This document shows, one piece after another, positions 11,272 to 21,690 of a stretch of 64,000 nucleotides of DNA. The stretch covers positions 88,633 to 152,632 of the forward strand of contig JAOTOL010000876.1 in NCBI GenBank assembly GCA_034440575.1. Reading direction: 5' to 3'. Source of the DNA: Imbricaverruca yamaguchii. Taxonomy: Eukaryota > Arthropoda > Thecostraca > Neoverrucidae. The position numbers were made by a program, and so were the translations under genes. The notes beneath the pieces were generated by a model that made no database searches, had not been told where the DNA came from, and worked only from the letters and a program-made list of their open reading frames with translations. The first letter of the stretch is position 1; each line of letters begins with the position of its first letter.

Positions 11272-11640
11272 GCAGCACTGCATGCAAATATCTGCACATT
11301 GCTGTACAAATATATTGAATAGGACTAACTATGGTACTATACTAATCTAACTTGTAGAGTAGTTTTACTTCTCTATACTTCATCTTTCTTAGCTTCCATG
11401 AGAAATATTTTCTGACTACAACATATTAGCAGATGTGTCTACTCTAAGCATACAATTTCTGCTTAGGGTACACTTTCCAGTTCCTGTGTCTTGCCCTGTC
11501 TATCTGATAACCATACTTTTCTATAGTCTAGGGGGCTGGCGTACCTGCAGATACAGGCTCCCCTTCATCAGTCACGGAACTCATCTCTGGGTGAGTGATG
11601 CTCGAGAATTTGGGGAACCAACCAGGTGAGACAACGGGCC
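9720..11640 (+). mobile_element. degenerate CR1-group LINE, family B
   Basis: A 5'-truncated LINE on the plus strand. Translation in shifting frames gives RT segments: GQFGFQCGRSVEDQL, IFFNFSKAFDVVNH, LSGVPQGSVQGPVLF, and the catalytic box VFADDLKIY (about 10303-10329), then the C-terminal RT/connection region ending near WNSLPEDV. Several stops and a frame change around 10495 show it is dead. Related copies lie at 46260-48710 and 54960-55905, and its 3' tail is also found at 58870-59060. A homopolymer block (11124-11271) interrupts the 3' end. The clade assignment (Jockey superfamily, CR1/L2 side) is from motif style only. Confidence 0.75.
11124..11271. repeat. poly(G)/poly(T)/poly(A) block
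   Basis: About 115 bases of almost pure G with scattered C and T, then nine T, then 24 A. The flanks match an uninterrupted stretch in the sister LINE copies (about 48490-48510 and 55670-55690). It may be a real low-complexity insertion, but a sequencing or consensus artefact is at least as likely. Confidence 0.7.
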
Positions 11641-11719
11641 GGCAATATGGATATGAATGAAAGAACAGCTATGTTTCGTGTTGTTTTGGTGTTACCACCC
11701 AGTGGACCAGAAGGTCACC

Positions 11720-13800
11720 AGAATCCATCTCTTAAATGACTATTTAGTATCAAGGTTGAATAATTTTAATCAGCACAAAGACCCAAATTTAGCATGTAAT
11801 GATTTGCTCTCAGCATATAAAGATAGCATGCATCTTATAGCCAAAAAAAAATTGCCCAAGTAGGAGGAAAACCCCAATGAAAGCGTGGATTACCTCTGGC
11901 ATATTATGTTCCATAAATCATAAAAACAAACTATATAAGAAGTTTATTAAAAATCCAAATGCCCACAATGAGGTCCAATACAATCAATTCCTGAACATCC
12001 CTATCAAGATACTCAGAGAAGCAAAGAAGCTACACTTTCAAATGCCCTTCACTGCAGGAAATGAAACGGAAAGAAAACTTGGAAACTACTATATGAGCTG
12101 ATAAATAAACATAGAACAAAGCAAAAAATTTCATAGACCATGTTAGATGATGCAGATAATGAATATCAAGCAGAACAAATCCCTAATGCCTTCAACAATT
12201 TCTTTTCAACCTTTGGCTACAAGTTAGAAAGGAATATCACTATTTCTAACAAAGACCCAATAGAATATATCATTGCAGGGCATGACTATGCTAATTGGGA
12301 ACAAGAAATGTACACTAATGAAATCCAAGTCGAAACAATTATAAAGTCACTGAACACTGTTCGAGGAGGGGCTGATGGCATTAGCACAAAAACTCTCTTA
12401 CTGACATATAAAAATCTCCAGACACAAATCACCCACTTCTTTAACCTCTGTCTCAGAAGTTGAGTTTTTTCCTAAGCAACTAAAACAAGCCATAGTTATC
12501 CCCATACATAAATCCATACATAAATCAGGAGAACTGAACAAATTCACAAATTATAGGCAAATTTCTATGCTTTCAGTATTTTCAAAAATCCTTGAAAAAA
12601 ATGGTATATTCTTACCTCTTATCTTATCATGAGCTGAATAATATACTCAGTACTCTCCGATTTGGATTTGGAAAAAAGCATAGCACCTACATGCTGATTG
12701 CTCACATGTATGACCAAATTACATCTTTGGAAAAAAAGAACTTACATGTGGTCTCTATATTGAATTGAAAAAGCCTTTGATACTGTGAGCATTGACATCC
12801 TACTTAAAAATACAACATATTGGCATATCAGGAACTCTACTCATGATACTGCATTCTTATTTTAAAAATCGCTATCAGGAAACTAAAATGAATGATGTAG
12901 TCTCAGATGCAGTGCATTATTATGGGAGTTCCACAAGGCTCCATCCTTGGTCCACTACTCATCCTTATATACATTAATTATTTGGGTAGTTCTTTCAATG
13001 TAACATTCTATTTACTTACTGATGATGCTGCTGTCATGATAAAAGCTACAAATATTGAGGAATTACAAATTAAAGTCAATGCCAATGTATCAGGAATGAC
13101 TGAATGGTTTCAGGCCAATAGATTATCACTGAATGTCAACAAAACAAACTACCAATTTTATTCCAGTATACCTGGTGCTGACTTAAACATAGCAAAAAAT
13201 TCTCAAATAGTTAATAGGAAACAGCAAATCACATATCTTGGAGTAATCGTTGATGAAAAATTAACATGGAAATTTCACATAGCATATGTTGCTCCAAAAA
13301 CTAGCAGAAATCTTGGAATAATGGGAAGAGCAAAATTCTTTATCACAAGTTGTGAATTGAAATATCTATATAATACTTTGATTCTTCCATATTTCAATTA
13401 TTGTGCATTCAAATGGGGAAAACAATTTTCCATCACGATGAGACAAAATTGTTAAAATACAAAAAATGGCATTATTAATCATAGATAATCAGCACTATTC
13501 ATATCCTACAAATTAATTCTTTCTGAAATATAACATATTTAAGTTCCCTCATATTGTACAGGAACAGAACTTACTACTACTTCACAGATTCTTTAATGAA
13601 ACATTACCAATCACTATAATGAATATGTTCAAATATTAATCATCAAGTAACTTGAGGCATGCTGAACATTTTCATGTACCTTTTTCATCAAAACCTAGAC
13701 TTCATTCCATACCATTCATAGCACCAAGAACTTGGAATACTAGCATTGGTCTAAAATTTCATTCCTGTAATCATGTACCTATTAAGAAAAAAATATAAAA
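11720..13800 (+). mobile_element. dead L2-like LINE copy (family C)
   Basis: Broken plus-strand frames align in order with the intact ORF2 at 38316-41294: the linker region (LCSINHKNKLYKKFIK), FNNFFSTFGYKLE, the RT block GVPQGSILGPLL, a catalytic box altered to LTDD where the intact copy has FADD, YLGVIVDEKLTWKFH, and LILPYFNYCAFKWG. Frameshifts and stops occur throughout. It is an old truncated relative of the 7-kb element further right; its endonuclease domain is missing. Confidence 0.75.
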
Positions 13801-14003
13801 ATAGTTATCAGAGCATATTTTATTGACTTATACATCAGAAACTAAATGGTTAGTAAAATTAACAATTTTGCATTATAAAAAGGAGAAACCATATGTAGGT
13901 TAATAAGACATAAAGACATAAAAGATCAGTGCAACTCTGAGCCACAAGGGCCCTTCTTGGTTGCACTCTGTACACTGAACCAGTTGCCCACCAAATCTGC
14001 CAA

Positions 14004-15215
14004 TCAGCCCTCCCTGTAATACTGAAAAGCAAGCCCTCTATTCTTATAATGATTGTCTATGCTGTTTTTAAAGATGTTCAATGTTCTGCTACTGACGATG
14101 TTTTCTGGCAGCTGGTTCCAGTGTTCCACTACCCTGTTGGTGAAGAAAGTTTGCCTTAACCTTGTTCTGCTGTGGTTAATTTTAATTTTGAATTTATGAC
14201 CTCTAATTGCATCATTTCTGTTAAATTCAAACATTTCCCCAAGGTATCCCCTCTCCAGACCATTGACAAATTTAAAGACCTCGATGAGATCTCCTCTCAG
14301 CCTTCTATATCTAAGTGAAAACATATTCAATTTCTTCAATCTTTCCTCATATGCCAGGTTGCTTATGCCATTAACCATTTTTGTAGCCCTCTTTTGTACT
14401 CTCTCTAAAAGCCAACAATCTTTTTCATAGCTAGGAGACCAAGCTTGGATGCAGTATTCGAAATGTGGCCTGACGTATGCACAGTAAAGCTTCCTGATCA
14501 CTTCCTCACTTCTGTATGATACATTCCTATTTATTTCCCTGAGCATTCTCAGTGCCTTCTTCCTGGCTTCTTTGGTCCGTTCTGATGCCCCCAGTTTTGT
14601 GTTTAGAATAACACCTAAATCCTTCTCCTGTTGAGTCACTGATAGCACTTGGCCACCCATCAAGTATGGAGCCTTAATATGCTGCTTACCTACATGCATG
14701 ATTTTGCACTTATCAAAGTTAAATTTCATTTGCCATTCTTCGGACCACTTCACAAGTTCGTCTAAGTCTTTTTGCAGCGAGATATGCTCATCCTGACCTG
14801 TTATTGCCCTAAAGACCTTCAAATCATCTGCAAATTTCAAAACTTTACTGCTTAGGCCACTTTCAATGTTATTTACAAATATGATGAACAGTAATGGCCC
14901 TAGTACTGACCCCTGGGGGACTCCACTAAGAATATTTTGCCATGATGACTTTGTACCATTTAGCATCACTCTTTGCTGTCTATCTGAAAGCCACAACTCT
15001 ATCCATTTTAAGATGCTACCTGCAATACCATGGGACTGAAGCTGTATCATTAACCGTTTATGGGGTACCTTGTCAAAGGCCTTACTAAAGTCAAGATATG
15101 CTACATCAACCTGATTTCCCTGATCAAATTGTTCTGTGGCGAAGTTCAAAAAGTCCAAGAGGTTTGTGAGACACGATCGTCCTTTTCTAAATCCATGTTG
15201 AGTATCTTGAATCAA
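14004..15215 (-). CDS. CR1 ORF2, RT part
   Basis: 403 aa of reverse transcriptase and C-terminal domain, starting just after the nonsense codon. RT motifs in order: GFRKGRSCLTN, YLDFSKAFDKVPH, GVPQGSVLGPLL, KFADDLKVFR, EKDLGVILNT. The C-terminal half matches the CR1 pattern YVRPHFEYCIQAWSP then RRLRGDLIEVFKFVNG. It would catalyse target-primed reverse transcription of its own RNA, but it lacks the endonuclease in this frame and is not expected to be autonomous. Confidence 0.8.
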   Translation of the reverse strand: MIQDTQHGFRKGRSCLTNLLDFLNFATEQFDQGNQVDVAYLDFSKAFDKVPHKRLMIQLQSHGIAGSILKWIELWLSDRQQRVMLNGTKSSWQNILSGVPQGSVLGPLLFIIFVNNIESGLSSKVLKFADDLKVFRAITGQDEHISLQKDLDELVKWSEEWQMKFNFDKCKIMHVGKQHIKAPYLMGGQVLSVTQQEKDLGVILNTKLGASERTKEARKKALRMLREINRNVSYRSEEVIRKLYCAYVRPHFEYCIQAWSPSYEKDCWLLERVQKRATKMVNGISNLAYEERLKKLNMFSLRYRRLRGDLIEVFKFVNGLERGYLGEMFEFNRNDAIRGHKFKIKINHSRTRLRQTFFTNRVVEHWNQLPENIVSSRTLNIFKNSIDNHYKNRGLAFQYYREG

Positions 15216-15257
15216 TCTGCTACCTTCCAGATAACTAACTATTCTATCCTTGATAAT

Positions 15258-16328
15258 TCATTCGAGTACCTTGCAGACTAGGGATGTGAGACTTATTGGC
15301 CTATAGTTTTCAACTTTCCCTCTTTCTCCTTTCTTGAAAATAGGAACTACATTTGCCCTTTTCCAATCGGTTGGAATTTCATTATGTGAAACTGATCTAC
15401 AAAATATTATACTAAGTGGAAATGCCAGTTCCTTTTCAGTTTCCCGCAACACCCTAGCATAAATGTCATCAGGTCCTGCTGCCTTATTTGGCTTTATTTT
15501 CATGATATGATTGTAAACAACATCACTACCAATGAAATCAACATCATTTGTCAGATCCCATGTATCTGAACTATGGTGTACGGTCGGCAGATTGGTCATA
15601 TCTTCCAATGTAAACACTGATTTGAACTGCTTGCTCAGCTCCTCAACCATCTCACTATCCTCACCCAATGTAGTCCCGTTTACTTCCAGTGGACCAATTG
15701 TGTTAGAAACTTTACTCAGCTTGTAGAAACTAAAGAACTTTTTACTGTCCCCATTACAGTTTCTAGCTAAATCCAGTTCCTTTGCTCGCTTTGCTGCTCT
15801 GGTTTTTTGCTTCACAGTGTCTCTAGCTTTTCGATACGCCTTTAGATTAATGACATTTGAGGCTTCTTTAAAAACTCTAAATGCAGTTTTCTTAGCCCTA
15901 ATTGCTTTTATCACGTCTGGTGTAAGCCATGCTGGCTTTCCTACCCTTCTTTTGCGTCTTTGCTTTTGGGGGACATGTCTAATCTGAGTTTCCTTTAAGT
16001 AAGATTTGAACTTTTCCCACATTTCACAGGCATTTAAATTGGAGAATTCTTCTTCCCATCTGATGGCACTTAAAGCCGTTCTCATGCCGTTAAAGTCTGC
16101 TTTGTTGAAATTTGGAACCTTTACCAAATTATCCTTGATAGTTTCCCCTACATGTGCCTTGAATCTAACTATGTTATGGTCACTTTTTCCCAGAGTTTCG
16201 CCTACAGTCAAGTCTTGAACCAAGTCACTTAAATCCGAGAATACAAGGTCCAAGAATGAACCATGCCTGGTAGGTTCCGATACAAACTGGTGTAAGAACA
16301 GGTCCTCTTCAAGGCATTTCCTGAACAT
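15258..16328 (-). pseudogene. CR1 ORF2, end of endonuclease and linker
   Basis: 356 aa up to the single TGA. It carries the last part of the APE-like endonuclease (VSEPTRHGSFLDLVFSD, then GKSDHNIVRF with the catalytic Asp-His pair), a basic linker (PQKQRRKRRVGKPAWLTPDV) and the start of the RT (NKAAGPDDIYARVL, KKGERGKVENYRPISLTS). The frame is open upstream of the first Met to about 16373, where the element is 5'-truncated. The upstream catalytic endonuclease residues are absent. Confidence 0.75.
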
Positions 16329-16373
16329 TTTGCATGATGGGGAGCCAACACCAGCATTTTCATAACCTTTTAG

Positions 16374-16585
16374 ATTATATTATATGTATGTATGAGTAAA
16401 GCTTCATAAACGAGTAAATGCATATGCAATGATGCATTTGTACCTATACATGTGATTTCAGCTGTGTGGTACTGGAGTTCCATGGCGTTACTAGCTTGCT
16501 AACTAGCTGAGGTGCTCCTGGGGCTACTTCTACTAATAACTAGTGGGGGCCTACCTGCAAAGAAAAAGAAGAAAAAAAGACGCAA
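16374..16585 (+). mobile_element. probable LINE 3'-UTR fragment
   Basis: The stretch GTTACTAGC..TTGCTAA followed by CTTCTACTAATAACTAGTGG resembles 41510-41610 in the 3' UTR of the intact L2-like LINE at roughly two-thirds identity, and it ends in an A/G-rich tail. It is inferred to be a small 3' remnant of a related element. Confidence 0.35.
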
Positions 16586-16779
16586 ATAGTGAAGGTGAAC
16601 TGTAGGTATGAAGAGAAATTACATGTATATTGGTATCCTGAGGCATTCCTCAGCTGGCTGTCCAAACTTTTGAATAGTTGGCGATAGGAAATCCCAATAG
16701 CAATCGAGCCTGTAAGTGCGTGTAGCTAAATAGGATAGGCTACTGCATACGAATCAGGGGTCGACATTAGAAAAAAGTG

Positions 16780-17025
16780 GACGATCACCTACACAAACGA
16801 TTCAACTTACCTGGGACTTAGATATAAAGTCAATGGAGCTTTAGTACTGCAAACATGGCAAAATGAAAATGTAAACACCCCGAAATGAAATGTATACTGA
16901 AATACACATCACAGGTCGAGTTCGTGGGTCTGACAACCGAGATGCGGGCGACAACTGTTTGTCATGCGGGCGTCGGAACTGTCTATTTTTGGCTACCAAA
17001 ACAAAGATAGCCAAAGCACTCGCAA
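16780..17025. repeat. unclassified dispersed repeat, copy 1
   Basis: Collinear with 59205-59455 (shared blocks GTGGACGAT, CTACACAAAC, ATGGNNCTTTAG, TTTGTCATGCGG). It has no coding motif. It may belong to an unrecognised transposon or to an old duplication. CR1 tail sequence is attached directly to its right end. Confidence 0.5.
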
Positions 17026-17026
17026 A

Positions 17027-17166
17027 GACATAAGGACATAAAAGGGTAGTACAAATATGAGCCACAAGCGCCCCTGTTGGCTGTACTCTGTACATCCAAC
17101 CGGTTGCCCATCAAATCCGTCGATCAGCTCTCCCTGGAATACTGAAAAATAAGCCCTCTATTCCTA
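17027..17166 (-). mobile_element. CR1 3'-end fragment, inverted
   Basis: The last about 140 nt of the CR1 family in minus orientation, including the octamer tail (AGACATAAGGACATAA). It directly abuts the plus-strand CR1 copy, so the two 3' ends point outward. It has diverged more than the neighbouring plus copy. Confidence 0.75.
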
Positions 17167-17180
17167 TAGTATAATATTTT

Positions 17181-18705
17181 TCCTTCCACTTAGTATAATA
17201 TTTTGTAGATCAGTTTCACATAATGAAATTCCAACTGATTGGAAAAGGGCAAATGTAGTTCCTATTTTCAAGAAAGGAGAAAGAGGGAAAGTTGAAAACC
17301 ATAGGCCAATAAGTCTCACATCCCTAGTCTGCAAGGTACTCGAATCAATTATCAAGGATAGAATAGTTAGTTATCTGGAAGGTAGCAGATTGATTCAAGA
17401 TACTCAACATGGATTTAGAAAAGGACGATCGTGTCTCACAAACCTCTTGGACTTTTTGAACTTCGCCACAGAACAATTTGATCAGGGAAATCAGGTTGAT
17501 GTAGCATATCTTGACTTTAGTAAGGCCTTTGACAAGGTACCCCACAAACGGTTAATGATACAGCTTCAGTCCCATGGTATTGCAGGTAGCATCTTAAAAT
17601 GGATAGAGTTGTGGCTTTCAGATAGACAGCAAAGAGTGATGCTAAATGGTACAAAGTCATCATGGCAAAATGTTCTTAGTGGAGTCCCCCAGGGGTCAGT
17701 ACTAGGGCCATTACTGTTCATTATATTTGTAAATAACATTGAAAGTGGCCTAAGCAGTAAAGTTTTGAAATTTGCAGATGATTTGAAGGTCTTTAGGGCA
17801 ATAACAGGTCAGGATGAGCATATCTCGCTGCAAAAAGACTTAGACGAACTTGTGAAGTGGTCCGAAGAATGGCAAATGAAATTTAACTTTGATAAGTGCA
17901 AAATCATGCATGTAGGTAAGCAGCATATGAAGGCTCCATACTTGATGGGTGGCCAAGTGCTATCAGTGACTCAACAGGAGAAGGATTTAGGTGTTATTCT
18001 AAACACAAAATTGGGGGCATCAGAACAGACCAAGGAAGCCAGGAAGAAGGCACTGAGAATGCTCGGGGCAATAAATAGGAATGTATCATACAGAAGTGAG
18101 GAAGTGATCAGGAAGCTTTACTGTGCATACGTCAGGCCACATTTGGAATACTGCATCCAAGCTTGGTCTCCTAGCTATGAAAAAGATTGTTGGCTTTTAG
18201 AGAGAGTACAAAAGAGGGCTACAAAAATGGTTAATGGCATAAGCAACCTGGCATATGAGGAAAGATTGAAGAAATTCAATATGTTTTCACTTAGATATAG
18301 AAGGCTGAGAGGAGATCTCATCGAGGTCTTTAAATTTGTCAATGGTCTGGAGAGGGGATACCTTGGGGAAATGTTTGAATTTAACAGAAATGATGCAATT
18401 AAAGGTCATAAATTCAAAATTAAAATTAACCACAGCAGAACAAGGTTAAGGCAAACTTTCTTCACCAACAGGGTAGTGGAACACTGGAACCAGCTGCCAG
18501 AAAACATCGTCAGTAGCAGAACATTGAACATCTTTAAAAACAGCATAGACAATCATTATAAGAATAGAGGGCTTGCTTTTCAGTATTACAGGGAGGGCTG
18601 ATTGGCAGATTTGGTGGGCAACTGGTTCAGTGTACAGAGTGCAACCAAGAAGGGCCCTTGTGGCTCAGAGTTGCACTGATCTTTTATGTCTTTATGTCTT
18701 TATAA
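17181..18705 (+). mobile_element. CR1 LINE copy, plus strand
   Basis: A 5'-truncated CR1 copy that begins within the RT domain and ends with the TTTATGTC octamer tail (18684-18702). It matches 13905-15426 in inverted orientation with few differences. Together they form an inverted repeat of about 1.5-kb arms. The frame crosses the site of the nonsense codon in the minus copy without interruption. Confidence 0.85.
17390..18601 (+). CDS. CR1 ORF2 RT and C-terminus, intact frame
   Basis: 403 aa, same length as the minus-strand copy with about eight amino-acid differences. RT core residues are all present: the DFSKAFD Asp, the GVPQGSVLGP block and the KFADD catalytic pair. The frame is open upstream of this Met (17200 onward: IIFCRSVSHNEIPTDWKRANV) but has no endonuclease, so it is a 5'-truncated fragment of ORF2. 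Confidence 0.8.
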   Translation: MIQDTQHGFRKGRSCLTNLLDFLNFATEQFDQGNQVDVAYLDFSKAFDKVPHKRLMIQLQSHGIAGSILKWIELWLSDRQQRVMLNGTKSSWQNVLSGVPQGSVLGPLLFIIFVNNIESGLSSKVLKFADDLKVFRAITGQDEHISLQKDLDELVKWSEEWQMKFNFDKCKIMHVGKQHMKAPYLMGGQVLSVTQQEKDLGVILNTKLGASEQTKEARKKALRMLGAINRNVSYRSEEVIRKLYCAYVRPHLEYCIQAWSPSYEKDCWLLERVQKRATKMVNGISNLAYEERLKKFNMFSLRYRRLRGDLIEVFKFVNGLERGYLGEMFEFNRNDAIKGHKFKIKINHSRTRLRQTFFTNRVVEHWNQLPENIVSSRTLNIFKNSIDNHYKNRGLAFQYYREG

Positions 18706-19499
18706 CTCCCTAAAACAATGCAGTCTCATTAGCATAAGCCTACTTCGGACCTATTTCTTCATAATCCTATGTTGCGTGACCATTGCACCAGCCCGCACGA
18801 ATTCTTCATCACTGGGTTAAAAAAATCGAATTTACTCCGCCTTTCCAATATTCTTCCTTATTAGCAACTAAATATCGACAAATTGTGGCATTAAGCTTCC
18901 TAGTTTATCAAATTCCAAATGTGGAAATCACTCAATCCCATTCTCAATTCAACTATATAATAACATATTTCATGACTGTTATATATCGAGGTGAATGCTA
19001 TTCTTCAAAATTTCTGCACAAGGTCGGTAACGGTGGGCAAGGAGGAGCGGGAGGGGCGGAATTTCCCCAAAATCATTGATAGGCTCTCACGTTAATTTCA
19101 GCTTTCAGGCCATTCTTATGTTATGAAAGTTATGTCATCCACCGTGCTGCTCCATCCATCTCCAACTTCAACCTTGACCAAACTTCAGGAGCGCATTCAT
19201 CTCCACCAACTCACCTGCGGAAGAAGGTATGTGTTGCAGCAAAAGAAGCATGATCTTAATTCCGTTGTTTCCCTGCTCCCTAATAGTCCATCCTTGCCTA
19301 CCATGTAGCAGATTTTTTACTTTCCTCAAACTGTCTGGAGAACTTGGGAGTTGAAATCACGTGTGAGTAATGAAACAGATGAGCTATTCCTGGATGCTTA
19401 TGTTGCGGAATTACATGGCACAGTGGCGTGCTGAATGGGGAAGGGCCATCGTGGGCAGTTGCCTCCTGGCAGGTTGTAGGCTCCCCAACAATCCCGTCA
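18706..19499. other. intergenic, nothing recognised
   Basis: Mixed-composition sequence with only short frames. There is no LINE, finger or SINE similarity that I can see. Confidence 0.4.
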
Positions 19500-19990
19500 A
19501 GCTATGGAAAAAATACGCTGCTCTCCTTAAAAGTCCCGTTTGGGCCCCACATAATCGCTCGTTGGTTGGTTGGATATTGGTTTCACGACACATCGACTGT
19601 TGAGTCATGTAGCGTCACCAATCTCTCTGCCGATTGTCCGCGAGCGAAGAGTGGCGACAGGTGGGACTCAAACCCAAATAATCGCACCTGGGCCCGGAAA
19701 AATCACTTCTGGTCAAAACAGTCGCGGATGGGCCTCTCAAAAGGACGCTGGGACCTCAAAGGTTCCCACCTATCCCCCTGAAAAACACGCTGGGGCTCAA
19801 AAGTCGTATTAGTGATAAAGAAAATCACGACGAAGGCCACAAACGGTCGCGCCGGAACCCCTGAAGGTCACGCTCAGCCCGGGTTACCAAGTATTCTCTC
19901 CGGGTTCCCAAAAATCACGCCAGGGGCATGACAGGTCGCACCGGAGCTCCAAAAGTCTCATTGGGGTCACCAAACAAATGAATTCTGGGA
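19500..19990. repeat. decayed minisatellite split by a SINE
   Basis: Units of about 33-36 bp recur in degenerate form, each with a pattern like AAAAATCACGC..GGGG..CAAAAGTCGC..CCGG. Examples occur around 19505, 19690, 19780, 19830 and 19905. A truncated SINE (19559-19672) sits inside, with 13-bp flanking duplications. The array predates the SINE. Confidence 0.6.
19559..19672 (-). mobile_element. truncated tRNA-derived SINE (family 1)
   Basis: A 114-bp SINE fragment flanked by CCCACATAATCGC (19546-19558) and CCCAAATAATCGC (19673-19685), a 13-bp target duplication with one mismatch. On the minus strand it runs from just past the B-box region to the AACCAACCAACGA tail and has lost the A box. It is the same family as 27400-27560, 42367-42522 and 59925-60089. 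Confidence 0.8.
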
Positions 19991-20293
19991 ATTGGAAAAC
20001 AGTCCCGCATCGGAAATCGTTAGGTGCGAGACGCAATGTTAATGCGGACCTCAAGGGGACCCTCAGTAAGGAAAGAAAACAGGTATGCTCCTGATGCAAT
20101 TCAAGAACTCCGAAACATGCGCCTGCGACAAGTGCGCCCGGATGTTCATTAGCGTGTGCGCGAAGAATATCGTTACAATTTATGAGACTGCCTATGGATA
20201 TCGCCTGCACCTTCTCTAGAAACTAGAATATAACAATCAGATCCAGCTTCCTCCGTTGGCGTTCCTTCACAAACCCACCACCAGAGGCGCCAC

Positions 20294-20352
20294 TCGTATT
20301 ATGTCTGCCCATGATTAGTTTTGGCGGACATAATACCGGTATTATGTCCGCC
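20294..20352. repeat. 30-bp perfect palindrome plus third half-copy
   Basis: GGCGGACATAATACC (20323-20337) is followed immediately by its exact reverse complement (20338-20352). A further near-identical half, GTATTATGTCTGCC, lies at 20296-20309. Just downstream (20428-20460) is another hairpin with perfect 10-bp arms, CACATGCCGA and TCGGCATGTG. The surrounding region to 20920 is GC-rich with repeated ATGTCGGCCCG-type words. Confidence 0.85.
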
Positions 20353-21690
20353 AGGATAGTTTCCAATGTCGGCCCGAGAGCGGCCCGATGTCGACATACC
20401 GCGTATGAGATGCCGAGCTCGCCCTGACACATGCCGACGGCGGGCCGACATCGGCATGTGCGCTGGATGTCCACCCTCTTGTCGTGCCCTTGCCGCCAGC
20501 TGGCTGACCATTGGACGCAAATACAATATACCTCTCTCCTGAGTGTTGTGCGGGCCGATGTGCGCCAGGTAGTGCGCGGGAGCGGTGCTGCACCAGTATT
20601 CGGCGGGCGTCTGACGCTCGACCGACTGGGACGGCGGGGACATCGCTGCTCGTCGGCCACGACTTCGGTACGGCTGGCGGCCGCGACCCGCTGGTGTGCC
20701 TACTGTCCCCTATGCTGTCCATGGTTATGGCACCAGACGGGAGACGAGATACAGACTGGAAATGATTATATGCTCTCCTTTCCTTCCACTCGGCGTACAC
20801 TGTTTTGCTGGCACGGACAGGTGTTCGGGAAAGGCTTCCTCTATTTTGTCCTTCCGGTCGATCCGTGCAGGATGCTGAGGACAGCGTATAAATGTTATGG
20901 CCGTGAACCGTCTCGTAGCTAGTAGCGTTGGGGGTCGCCGGCTGGGCGTCAGTCTTCGTTTGTGCTCAGCCTGCTGGAAGCAGTGAGCTGTAGCCCCTCC
21001 CCTTTCCCCTTTGGAATGGTGGTCCTTCTCCAGCCAGGGAAAGCACCCATTCATGAATACAAGGGTGCATCCTCCCCACCATATGTTCAACGGATTTGTT
21101 AGCCACAAACGCATCTCTCAGGGAAAAAGGAGCCTTTGGGGGCTAATAGTGCCGTATGATCAAGTGTACCCTCCAAATCTTGCTAATTTTTACGCCAAAC
21201 ACACCTCCGAGGAAATGTGCACCCTCCCCAATGACAATCACTGGATCCGCCCGTGCTAAGCGCAACCTTGCAGACTTAAAGTGCAGAAAATCACCTCGGT
21301 CGTGGAAGGTACTGGTGATTACATCATATGCTTACTATACATAATTTACGGTTTCATATCGTGTGCCATCATCTGGTGTGCCATAAAATGGTACGGCTCA
21401 GCACCGTCCTTGAAGTCCTGGTTGGCGTTTCCCATTATATGCTGCCACGGACGGCAGAGCGTATCGCAGACAAAACGGCGCTGCACCCAGACGTCTTTTT
21501 CGATACCGCGGTAGCTGGCGTTGGCGACAATATGTGGTAACTCGGGCGACTTAGGGATCGGGGAGCTGTACTGGGAGGGGGGGGAATCCCACCATTTCTG
21601 GTTCATAGGTGGAGCCCGACCACCCTCGACAGCGCACTTGAAAATGTATCATTCTGGTGTTTTCAACCTCATATTTCCTTCGCATACCTG
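20353..21690. other. GC-rich then mixed region, no gene recognised
   Basis: Overlapping frames on both strands around 20220-20920 reflect GC-rich repeat words and not a protein with known motifs. Nothing I recognise follows up to the homologous 3' flank of zinc-finger copy 2. Confidence 0.35.

Larger units (their letters stand above)
13905..16373 (-). mobile_element. CR1 LINE, 5'-truncated, nearly open
   Basis: A minus-strand CR1 copy. Its 3' end on plus-strand coordinates starts with the octamer tail (AGACATAA repeats; TTTATGTC on the element strand), a hallmark of the CR1 clade. ORF2 runs from about 16373, with the end of the endonuclease (SDHNIVRF) followed by the RT (GVPQGSVLGPLLF, KFADDLK) and the CR1-type C-terminus (RVQKRATKMVNG, EERLKKLNMFSLRYRRLRGDLIEVFK). 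One nonsense codon at 15258-15260 (TGA where the plus copy has TCA) splits an otherwise continuous frame. It is about 99 percent identical to the copy at 17181-18705, so it is young. Confidence 0.85.

Noticed and set aside
10909..11309. Pro-rich and Gly-rich proteins across the homopolymer block
   Set aside because: They are translations of poly(G)/poly(C) runs and have no independent support.
20223..20922. Overlapping Arg/Pro-rich frames as a gene
   Set aside because: Several frames on both strands are open at once because of GC-rich repeat words. No splice or domain evidence.
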